Below, one piece after another: positions 45,401-52,286 of a stretch of 64,000 bases of DNA. The translations under genes and the position numbers were made by a program. The notes beneath the pieces are model-generated. The model did not search any database and was not told the origin of the DNA. It was given only the letters and a program-made list of their open reading frames with translations. Source of the DNA: Caldisericia bacterium (GTDB lineage Bacteria > Caldisericota > Caldisericia > JAAYUI01); contig JAGOOO010000006.1 of the NCBI GenBank assembly GCA_017992475.1, positions 1 to 64,000 on the forward strand, written 5' to 3'. The first letter of the stretch is position 1. The number at the start of each line of letters is the position of its first letter.

Positions 45401-46431
45401 TTACAACCCCAAAACCCATTGATTGCTCGAAAATTACTGTTGGTGATTGTGTGCAGGTAACTGGAGTTTTGAGTTCTTTACAGTCTACCTCTGAGAATCC
45501 TGACAAAATGATAGTCGCTTTACAAATAGTCAGGGCCAAATGTCCGCCTACCGAACATTCCTATGCAAAAGTCACCAAGAAAGACTGCGAGAATAAACGT
45601 TTGAGAGTATTTTATGATAGTACCTATTGGGACCTTTTGTATCCAAAAACGCTGGATTGCAATTCAATTGAAGAAGGCGCTTGTCTGGAAATCGAAGGAG
45701 TTGATTTTCCAGAAACAAAAATTATTGAAGGTTATGATGTAAAAAAAGTTCAATGCAAAGAGGAAGATCCCAGTTTAAAACTTTTCATTACGGCTGTTGA
45801 TTGCGATAAAAATCAATATGTTGGTATTTGCAAAAAAAGATATTATTTGGTTACTCCTCCCCAGAATGATTTCGAATGTACAAAAATTGGGGTTGGCGAT
45901 TGTTGCTTAGTAAAAGGTGATCTGGATGATAATAAAGAATCAAATGTAACCAAAATTAAAGCCAAAACAATTGAAAAAACCAATTGTGGTGCAATTGAAA
46001 AAAGAACAGGGAGAATTCTCGAAATCAACGATGCACTGGCTGGCGGATATAGATATATAAGGATACGTACTATTCAAAGTGACTATATTGTATTTTTAAG
46101 TAGCAGTAGGAGCAGCGCTGATTATCATATTGGTCACAATTGGGATTTTAGCGGATATATTGATGAGCAAGAAAAAAGTATCTATTTGGTAGCATCGAAG
46201 AAAAATAGATCATCAGATGGCCTAAAGATAAAAATTGTTGGTGTTGATGAAATTGACCATAAATGTTATTGTGCTGCTGACAATAATGGAGAAGTGTTTC
46301 TTCTCCATCCTCCATCTTTTATAAAGTGCAAAGATATTAAGTTATTTTCCTGCTATTGGATTGAAGGTTCATTTGATAAGGAAAGACACGAGTATTTTGC
46401 TACAGATATGGTCCTCGAGCCTTGCGAATAG
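42445..46431 (+). CDS. Exported Cys-rich protein: FN3-like, CuAO_N and about 14 tandem OB-like repeats
   Basis: 1328 residues with a signal peptide (SLLSCFAIAFQIFVPAQ). An FN3-like domain (VIKLTWERVPGASGGYYVYR, about 45-125) and a CuAO_N-type domain (about 145-265; TYLAFRYVTEPLG and TFVPLRFPVESFG) are followed by about 14 repeats of roughly 75 residues (residue 270 to the end). Each repeat has a pattern close to G-x-I-x-x-IDC, a hydrophobic strand, DC, a GxC-hydrophobic-C turn, a strand and a final C. Mean repeat length and the strand order recall OB-like DUF5666 modules. Many cysteines are likely to form disulfides. No enzyme motif. Monocistronic, with its own promoter. I do not recognise the repeat as a named family. 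Confidence 0.8.
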   Translation: MRKIISLLSCFAIAFQIFVPAQNTTLASRVAFVDGFDLGAEAGDGVIKLTWERVPGASGGYYVYRKDGENGTYGAPLTDFGVFGNVFYDGPIPNDNKYCYYIAPLDENYTEFGRSVEACSSPISQAPSFIEQCKTVLVFVVDSVNYLHNGVKRIMSSPFLLVGRRTYLAFRYVTEPLGGKIEWDQVQRKVTVTYKSTVVEMWVGKSQAKINGKPVQIDPSDPKVVPFVKDGRTFVPLRFPVESFGEGDVKWFAQTKQAQLTFPADCNEKLKGKVISYNNKTGMSEILGFEGESYVVVFGQSGSGSYIPVVGDCIEISGERKRKGTHEYFFVNSISLIECQEGPFAGFGAVEKSDVLSASATISFEGGEKIDVRIDKAHIRMLAGLKLGDCVFAAGMVIKNPSGEKYINTIIFDMVPCKKGQIDIVCDGKWYSGTVRDFDCTNGILTVALDDGQSKTVSIENSNFDCANLSVGYCTRFCAKEVDGKLVSSVFYAFPCGSSSCEGSLIRGKLVKIDCASLSMSIAQGDKYVEVAIFPKDCEDISSSMPECVEACVVKSGKRFIALKVKPYAECENECPGETVQVRIDRVDCAAKIIYCTKVATMEQMEINFTLPEFCPLEAGKCYEICIEEIKKPGQQPESIATHFRPIECKYRCSSQLVTGTIKSIDCSKQVVVISQNDNLGDIIIRVTEQDCIRLKEDRCVKACITKDPTGLYMANWITEVGPEGCTQKIDCNGDDLWTIRTTKIDCAGKKLEYEMGDRKGQLRVNDWSLCNSIKTGLCYSVCVKKINDESYLVNLAKAPDISCDVACRKGLKVKNTSCEERNIVCTGPDGSDLVVVLPDSFDCKTISSGDCINVCGRIGQDNVVKGEIVELSRCQDEQPQRFSGRIEKDECDKGFLQVDVEGIVRKVKLPDNYDCTPLKKLSSPICVDVEGWPDPAQAGLWEAKSVTVIECAKTKQTFDMYVYDVFCNAKEPFFVGRWQGQYVSVTTPKPIDCSKITVGDCVQVTGVLSSLQSTSENPDKMIVALQIVRAKCPPTEHSYAKVTKKDCENKRLRVFYDSTYWDLLYPKTLDCNSIEEGACLEIEGVDFPETKIIEGYDVKKVQCKEEDPSLKLFITAVDCDKNQYVGICKKRYYLVTPPQNDFECTKIGVGDCCLVKGDLDDNKESNVTKIKAKTIEKTNCGAIEKRTGRILEINDALAGGYRYIRIRTIQSDYIVFLSSSRSSADYHIGHNWDFSGYIDEQEKSIYLVASKKNRSSDGLKIKIVGVDEIDHKCYCAADNNGEVFLLHPPSFIKCKDIKLFSCYWIEGSFDKERHEYFATDMVLEPCE
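43252..46428 (+). repeat. About 14 tandem, diverged ~75-residue Cys-rich repeats
   Basis: Boundaries recur at segments such as WYSGTVRDFDC, LIRGKLVKIDC, TVQVRIDRVDC, LVTGTIKSIDC, LWTIRTTKIDC, FSGRIEKDEC, YAKVTKKDC and LKLFITAVDC. Each is followed about 30 residues later by a D/E-C, about 10 further by GxC, and later by a closing C. The first two and the last two repeats carry fewer cysteines. DNA copies are diverged, so the array is old. Confidence 0.75.
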
Positions 46432-46524
46432 AAATACTCTTACCTTATAAAAAATTATTACCAGAAAAATGGTTAATTGCGAAATTTTTGAATTCGTGTG
46501 GATTTGCCTAGAATTTTGCGACTG

Positions 46525-46552
46525 TTGAAAAATATTCTTTGGCGCGCATAAT
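46525..46552 (+). promoter_or_regulatory. gap-pgk promoter
   Basis: TTGAAA (46525-46530), 16-bp spacer, CATAAT (46547-46552), close before GGAGGTGAAAG and the gap ATG (46571). The leader would be only about 12 bases. Confidence 0.6.
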
Positions 46553-46570
46553 CGGTTCTGGAGGTGAAAG

Positions 46571-47578
46571 ATGGCTAGAATTGCTATCAACGGATTCGGA
46601 AGGATTGGAAGGCAAGTCTACAAGGCCATTTCCGAATATTTCCCACAGCACGACATAGTTGCGGTCAATGACATAACAGACCCTGAAACGCTCGTCCATC
46701 TTCTCAAGTATGACAGTAACTATGGCGTTTACGGTCATGAGATCACTCTTGAAAAAGACACCTTTACATGTTGCGGCAAGCGGACCAGGTGCCTGAAAGT
46801 TCTTTCCCCGCTTGAGCTCCCCTGGAATGAGATGAAGGTGGACATCGTTGTGGAGAGCACCGGCAAGTTTGCAAACGGAAAGGACGCGAAAGTCCATCTT
46901 GACAGAGGCGCAAGAAAAGTCATGGTCTCTGCCCCGATGAAAGACCCGGACTACATGATCCTCCGCGGTGTGAACTGCGACTACTACGACCCAAAAATTC
47001 ACCATGTTGTTTCAAATGCTTCCTGCACAACAAACAGCCTGGCGCCTGTTGCCAAAGTTCTTCACGAGAACTTTGGCATCCTGAATGGTTTTATGACGAC
47101 AGTCCACGCCTACACAAATGACCAGAAGATTCTTGATGCTCCCCACAAGGACTTGAGAAGGGCCAGGAATGCCGCTACAAATATAATTCCAACAACAACC
47201 GGCGCTGCCGAGGCTGTTGGAAAAGTAATCCCTGAACTGAAAGGCAGGATGACTGGTATCTCCCTCAGGGTGCCGACGTCTGTTGTTTCAATAACTGATT
47301 TTGTATGCACTCTGGAAAAACAGTGCAATGTGGAGCAGATAAACGAAAAACTTGAAGAAGCCAGCAAAGGAAAACTGAAAGGGATCCTTGGATACTCCAG
47401 AGAGCCTCTCGTTTCCAGTGATTACAAGGGTTCGACCTATTCCGGAATTGTCGATGCACTCTCAACGATGGTTGTTGGCAACAACATGGCCAAGGTGCTT
47501 ATATGGTACGACAATGAATGGGGCTATTCAGTCAGATCTGCAGAAGTCGTCGACATACTGGCAACAAGAGGTGTGTGA
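46571..47578 (+). CDS. gap: Type I glyceraldehyde-3-phosphate dehydrogenase
   Basis: Oxidises glyceraldehyde-3-phosphate to 1,3-bisphosphoglycerate with NAD(P). 335 residues. NAD-binding INGFGRIGRQVY, catalytic SNASCTTN with Cys152, TTVHAYTNDQ, and the C-terminal WYDNEWGYSVR. GGAGG lies just before the ATG. It is followed by pgk, starting right after the gap stop, a common glycolytic pair. Confidence 0.97.
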   Translation: MARIAINGFGRIGRQVYKAISEYFPQHDIVAVNDITDPETLVHLLKYDSNYGVYGHEITLEKDTFTCCGKRTRCLKVLSPLELPWNEMKVDIVVESTGKFANGKDAKVHLDRGARKVMVSAPMKDPDYMILRGVNCDYYDPKIHHVVSNASCTTNSLAPVAKVLHENFGILNGFMTTVHAYTNDQKILDAPHKDLRRARNAATNIIPTTTGAAEAVGKVIPELKGRMTGISLRVPTSVVSITDFVCTLEKQCNVEQINEKLEEASKGKLKGILGYSREPLVSSDYKGSTYSGIVDALSTMVVGNNMAKVLIWYDNEWGYSVRSAEVVDILATRGV

Positions 47579-48760
47579 GTGAAGAAGCGCACTGTTGAAG
47601 GCGTTGATGTTTTCAACAAAAGGGTGCTGCTCAGGGCCGACTTCAATTCGCCTGTTGAAAACGGAAAAATTGTTGATGATACGAGAATCACTGCCACCAT
47701 GCCTACGATTACTCACCTATTAGATCGTGGCGCAAAGCTTATTATTTGCTCACATCAGGGGAGACCTGACGGCAAATATGTTGAGCAATACTCATTAAAG
47801 CCCATCGCAGAACATTTGAGGGAATTGATTAACAAACCCATAAAGATGGCACCTGACTGCGTTGGCTGCCAGGTCAGTTCGATGGTTGACTCGCTCATGC
47901 CAGGAGAGGCATTGGTGCTGGAAAATCTCAGGTTCCACAAAGAAGAAGAGGAATGTGATGAATCGTTCTCCAAGGAGCTCGCCTCACTTGGTGAGATCTA
48001 TGTGAATGACGCATTTGGCACATGCCACAGAAAGCACGCCAGCATCTATGGTGTTCCCCTTATTCTGAAACCGGCCGTTGCAGGATTACTTCTGGTGAAA
48101 GAACTCAAGTATCTTGGCGACACCACGGAGAATCCCAAAAGGCCGTTCGCTGTTGTTTTTGGCGGGGCCAAGGTTTCTGACAAAATAAAGGTCGTTTACA
48201 ATCTTGAAAAAATCGCTGACTTGATAGTCATTGGTGGTGGGATGTCGTTTACTTTCATGGCCTCGCAGGGCATTGGTATTGGTACATCGCTTGTCCAGAA
48301 GGATATGATAGACAGCTGCAGGACATTCCTTGAGGAATGCAGAAAAAAAGGAAAAAAAGTCTTGCTGCCTGTTGACAATATTGTTGCGGACAATTACAAA
48401 AACCCTACAGACATAAAAATTTCTGCAAATGGCATTCCCGATGGAATGGAAGGCGTTGACATTGGCCCGAAGACCTCAAAAATGTTCTGCGATGAACTTA
48501 CAAAATGTGAAACAGTCGTGTGGAATGGCCCTTTAGGCGTGTTCGAGGACGAACGTTTTGCCGAGGGCACCAAGACCGTCATGAAGTGCGTGGCTGGCGG
48601 AGTCAAGGTGTCTGTGATCGGCGGAGGTGATTCTGCGGCCGCTGCGGCAAAGTTCGGATTCACGAACCAGTTCACGCACGTATCAACAGGAGGAGGGGCA
48701 TCGCTTGAATTCCTTGAAGGGAAGGAGCTCCCAGGCATTAAAGTTCTGGACGACGCTTAA
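47579..48760 (+). CDS. pgk: Phosphoglycerate kinase
   Basis: Transfers phosphate from 1,3-bisphosphoglycerate to ADP. 393 residues from a GTG directly after the gap stop. RADFNSPVENG, DDTRI, ICSHQGRPDGK, LENLRFHKEE, NDAFGTCHRKHASI, GGAKVSDKI, WNGPLGVFE, GGGDS and the terminal STGGGASLEFLEGKELPG are all present. The 3' end also encodes the ribosome site and first 18 codons of the next gene. Confidence 0.97.
   Translation: MKKRTVEGVDVFNKRVLLRADFNSPVENGKIVDDTRITATMPTITHLLDRGAKLIICSHQGRPDGKYVEQYSLKPIAEHLRELINKPIKMAPDCVGCQVSSMVDSLMPGEALVLENLRFHKEEEECDESFSKELASLGEIYVNDAFGTCHRKHASIYGVPLILKPAVAGLLLVKELKYLGDTTENPKRPFAVVFGGAKVSDKIKVVYNLEKIADLIVIGGGMSFTFMASQGIGIGTSLVQKDMIDSCRTFLEECRKKGKKVLLPVDNIVADNYKNPTDIKISANGIPDGMEGVDIGPKTSKMFCDELTKCETVVWNGPLGVFEDERFAEGTKTVMKCVAGGVKVSVIGGGDSAAAAAKFGFTNQFTHVSTGGGASLEFLEGKELPGIKVLDDA
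48691..48707 (+). promoter_or_regulatory. Ribosome binding site and TTG start inside pgk
   Basis: AGGAGG (48691-48696) and an 8-base spacer precede TTG (48705-48707). The same bases encode the conserved GGGAS motif of Pgk in another frame. Confidence 0.7.
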
Positions 48761-51700
48761 TCTTTCGGCCCTTTTAGTTTTTACCTGTGCCGTTATTCCG
48801 GTCAGGAACGCTGAAAAAGCGTCCTCGCTTGGCATTACATCTGCACTTATAATTCCATGCTCCCAAATGGAGGGTCTCTATCTTGACCAGGCACAGGAGA
48901 CATGGGTGGAGGGTTGTTCAAGGAGATCAACGGGCTTTTTCGAATACAAGATAAGGTTTGATGGTGAAGGCCCAATACTGCTGGAAGTGGAAACTTCCGG
49001 CAGTATTGTTATTGAGGCCTCCCTCAATGGCGAGCCCCTAAAACAATACTTTGAATCAGGTCAGATTGATGAGGACATCTCAGTAAAGATGAAGCGCCAG
49101 TTGAGGCTTGATGCTTCTGGCGGTTCGCCCTTGCGTGTGAAGTTCTCAAAGAAGAAAGGCTCTTCAAAACCTTTTGCCCTCTGGAAACTATATGTCCGGA
49201 GAGGTGTGGAGATTTACCCTGGAACCCCCACAGAACAGGCATATCTGGACAACGCCGGTTCGTCGATTTTGCTTCCTGGTGGTGGCAGGGGGTTATCCAA
49301 GGGTGATGAAGTAAAGTATAAAGTGAACCAAGCTGAAGCTGGTCCTCTCGGTGTTGTAATTGAGAGCATCGGAGACATGAAAGTCTTGCTGGCTTCAGGG
49401 GGTGCTCCTGAGGGTACCGAGCTTATGAAATCTGGTGAGTTTACCTATGGTTTCATGACGGCCAACGATCTGAATTCTTCGATTGTTCTAAGGGCAACTG
49501 GTGAACTCAAGATTATAAGGGTTTCTATCTATTTTGGGCTCTCTTGCATGGATTTTCAAACTGAACTTTCAAAAATGGTTTTTCCTGGTTTTGGCAAAGA
49601 AGCTATTTTAAGTGCCGATGAGCCTATTGTTTTCAAACTGCCACCACATGCTGATTCCATTTTCTGGTGCCAGGCGGAAAATATTGCCTCAATAAAAGCT
49701 GAAGGGCTCGAAATATACAGTCTTTCAGGGTGCTTGTTTACAAAAGTTCCACAATCTTTGAACGAAGTAAAACTACAGGGCTCTGGCAAGCTGTATTCCT
49801 GGGGCATTGATCAGGACCCTGATGAGGACAGTTTACCCTCAAGTTTCGAGATGGCGTATGGCACTGATGCTGACAGGGCGTTTACCGATTTTGACGAGCA
49901 GAACGACTATGCGGATATAATGCCTCTCGATACCGACAATGATGGGTTGGATGATGATGTGGAACGCTTCCTTGGGATCAACCCTTCATATTATGATTCC
50001 AATTCTGATGGATATCCTGACTCGCTTGGACTCTCGACCCCGAAACTCTCGCCATTCTGCGCTAACATAACCAGAAAGCCATGGCCAGGAGTCCTAAACC
50101 AGGATGTTTATGATCCACAGCTGGTTTCACAGGCAATAAGATTTGGAGATACAAATCTTATAATTCCATTTGGCAAAATCCTTTTGGATAGAGACCCAGT
50201 GGCTGAGCTCAAAACCTGGATGGGGGAGGCTGAAGGTTTTACTGGCATTGTTCTGGATTATTGCGCAATAAGGATGTCTGACCTTTCAAAACCAGAGATG
50301 ATTGATGCTTTCCAAATCTATGCGAAGAGGCTCTGGGGGAATATTGAAACCGATGATGATCTGGCATATAAGGCCGGGATGTTCTGCTGCGACAGAGTTG
50401 AAAGTTTTGGAAAAGAGGCCATAAAACTGGCCAAAGAAAAAGGGTTGAAAGTTGCTGTAACAGTTCCATCACCATATTCACCTGACAGGGCGATAGCCCC
50501 TTATCTTTTGCTAAAAGAATTTGATAGAGTAACAGTCATTCCTCCAGCATTTGCATCAGACCAGATGGGTTTTTATGCCGGTTTTAGGGATGCTGGAATT
50601 ATCGGGCGTGGTATCTATGTGTATGTGTCTGATGAAAAGACTTCCAGGGCGTATATTGATGGGGTCAGAGAAAGCGGGTTTTTGCTCGGGACCTCTGTTT
50701 CCGAAAACAGGCCTCTGTCTCTTCCAGACAAACCGGTGACAGCCAAAACCGATTTTGTGCAGATAGTTACTGACAGTTCTATATGGGCGCCACAGTTTGA
50801 CATCCAGAACCAACATCCGGACTGGATATTGCAGCTAGCGCAGAATAGTTATTTTTGTAGACCCTCCCAAATACAGGATTTTATTGGAGCCAAAGAGGTT
50901 TTTATTGATGAAACAACGACATTTTTGACAGAGGATGACCTTTCAACTATAAAAAATTGGATAGAAAAAGGTGGCAATATCCTTTTCAGGCTGGGTGATG
51001 GAAGGTTTAAAAATGAGGTTTGGTGGGGATCAAGAACCTCCCTGGGAAGAATTGTAGCCAGAGAGTTCGGGCTCCATGAAGTGGGGCTGGGAAAGGTTTA
51101 TAAGGCTGGTTCCGGCCACATCATGCTTTATGACGGAGATGTTTCAACTGGCGCAGCACTCTTTTTTAATGAACTCAAGGAAGATGTTCCAAAACCGCCA
51201 TGCCAGTATTGTGAGGCCGAAAAAGATCAAGTAGAAGCATGCTTTTCATGGTCGAAAGTAGAACAAGCCGGGGAGTTCCCAAAAAATGATTATCCGATAA
51301 CTGTCCCGATTGCAGATCTAAAGCCGCCGAAAATATTTGTTTCAACTTGTGCTGTACCATGGGTTGAAAAAACTGATTCAAAGGTGAGGATGCTTTGCCA
51401 GGGACCAAAAGGTCTCTGTGCCTCGGTTGCAATTGCTTTGGGTGGCGCCCCACTCTCGTCTTCTTCAAGCACGCCGTTCTCCTTCACGGTAAAGGGTGGC
51501 ATAACAACGATATCTTTCGTCTGCTCCGGTGGTGGTGATGCTTTTATTTTTGATCTGAGCGAGTTCCTTGATCTGGAAGTCAGACAGGCCACCGTTTATC
51601 CGATAAAACCCAACGAAGGTGAGGCGGTTACAGTTGACGCCTATGTTGAGAATAAATCCCAGATTCCTTCCGGCCCGTTTACTGTGGCATTTTACTGGAA

Positions 51701-52286
51701 CACAAAAGACAGGCAAAACCTGTTCAAAAGAGTGCAACTGGATGGTCTCCAGCCAAAAACAGGAAAAAGCATCTCTTTCCTAGCGCCGCTTCCACAGGGT
51801 TCTGGTAATATGGTTCTAATCGCAAGTATTGAGTCTGAGGGTGAAGTACAACTTGAGAACAATACAAAATCATTCTCCTTCAATGTTGTCCCGAGGATAA
51901 AGTATAAAACCATCGTGATGCAGGTGGGAAGCTACACTGCAACGGTTGATGGTGAAGCGACACAGATTACATCGCCACCCATCCAATTAAAAAATGGAAG
52001 AGTCATGGTTCCGTTTAGATTCCTTGCCGAATCCCTGGGCGCTACGGTTGCCTGGGATGGCGATACCAAAATGGTCACCTTCACAAAAGGCAAGCTTGTC
52101 ATTTTCCTCTGGGTTGGCAGAGACTATGCAATATCAGGCGGAACAATGGTTCAGCTTGATGCGCCCCCAATAATCCAGGGAGGCAGGACTTATATTCCAG
52201 TGAGATTTGTCTCAGAACAGCTTGGTGCCCAAGTTACCTGGGATGGGAAGAACAGGATAGTAACAGTTAAACTGAAGATGGATTAG
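48705..52286 (+). CDS. Large secreted protein with TSP3-like, CARDB and CuAO_N domains
   Basis: 1193 residues from the TTG start, overlapping pgk by 56 bases. The N-terminus MNSLKGRSSQALKF leads into a hydrophobic signal (LNLSALLVFTCAVIPV). Two beta-rich domains occupy about 20-380. A thrombospondin-type-3-like calcium loop (TDNDGLDDDVERFLGINP, about 410-440) follows, then an alpha/beta region (about 480-720) with barrel-like strands (FTGIVLDYCAIRMSD, GLKVAVTVPSP, RVTVIPPAF) reminiscent of glycoside-hydrolase-like domains, a CARDB domain (about 965-1060) and a C-terminal CuAO_N domain (about 1065-1193; VMVPFRFLAESLG and GGRTYIPVRFVSEQLG). No catalytic residues can be assigned. Ends in a 4-base overlap with the convergent anti-sigma gene. 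Confidence 0.8.
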   Translation: MNSLKGRSSQALKFWTTLNLSALLVFTCAVIPVRNAEKASSLGITSALIIPCSQMEGLYLDQAQETWVEGCSRRSTGFFEYKIRFDGEGPILLEVETSGSIVIEASLNGEPLKQYFESGQIDEDISVKMKRQLRLDASGGSPLRVKFSKKKGSSKPFALWKLYVRRGVEIYPGTPTEQAYLDNAGSSILLPGGGRGLSKGDEVKYKVNQAEAGPLGVVIESIGDMKVLLASGGAPEGTELMKSGEFTYGFMTANDLNSSIVLRATGELKIIRVSIYFGLSCMDFQTELSKMVFPGFGKEAILSADEPIVFKLPPHADSIFWCQAENIASIKAEGLEIYSLSGCLFTKVPQSLNEVKLQGSGKLYSWGIDQDPDEDSLPSSFEMAYGTDADRAFTDFDEQNDYADIMPLDTDNDGLDDDVERFLGINPSYYDSNSDGYPDSLGLSTPKLSPFCANITRKPWPGVLNQDVYDPQLVSQAIRFGDTNLIIPFGKILLDRDPVAELKTWMGEAEGFTGIVLDYCAIRMSDLSKPEMIDAFQIYAKRLWGNIETDDDLAYKAGMFCCDRVESFGKEAIKLAKEKGLKVAVTVPSPYSPDRAIAPYLLLKEFDRVTVIPPAFASDQMGFYAGFRDAGIIGRGIYVYVSDEKTSRAYIDGVRESGFLLGTSVSENRPLSLPDKPVTAKTDFVQIVTDSSIWAPQFDIQNQHPDWILQLAQNSYFCRPSQIQDFIGAKEVFIDETTTFLTEDDLSTIKNWIEKGGNILFRLGDGRFKNEVWWGSRTSLGRIVAREFGLHEVGLGKVYKAGSGHIMLYDGDVSTGAALFFNELKEDVPKPPCQYCEAEKDQVEACFSWSKVEQAGEFPKNDYPITVPIADLKPPKIFVSTCAVPWVEKTDSKVRMLCQGPKGLCASVAIALGGAPLSSSSSTPFSFTVKGGITTISFVCSGGGDAFIFDLSEFLDLEVRQATVYPIKPNEGEAVTVDAYVENKSQIPSGPFTVAFYWNTKDRQNLFKRVQLDGLQPKTGKSISFLAPLPQGSGNMVLIASIESEGEVQLENNTKSFSFNVVPRIKYKTIVMQVGSYTATVDGEATQITSPPIQLKNGRVMVPFRFLAESLGATVAWDGDTKMVTFTKGKLVIFLWVGRDYAISGGTMVQLDAPPIIQGGRTYIPVRFVSEQLGAQVTWDGKNRIVTVKLKMD

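Noticed and set aside
44000-46431. Repeat gene as a recent DNA duplication
   Set aside because: The repeats are similar in protein pattern but not in DNA sequence, so recent expansion or assembly error is unlikely.
48627-48704. Longer start for the TSP3-CuAO_N protein inside pgk
   Set aside because: The TTG at 48705 has a perfect AGGAGG and begins just before the signal peptide; the upstream extension has no such site.
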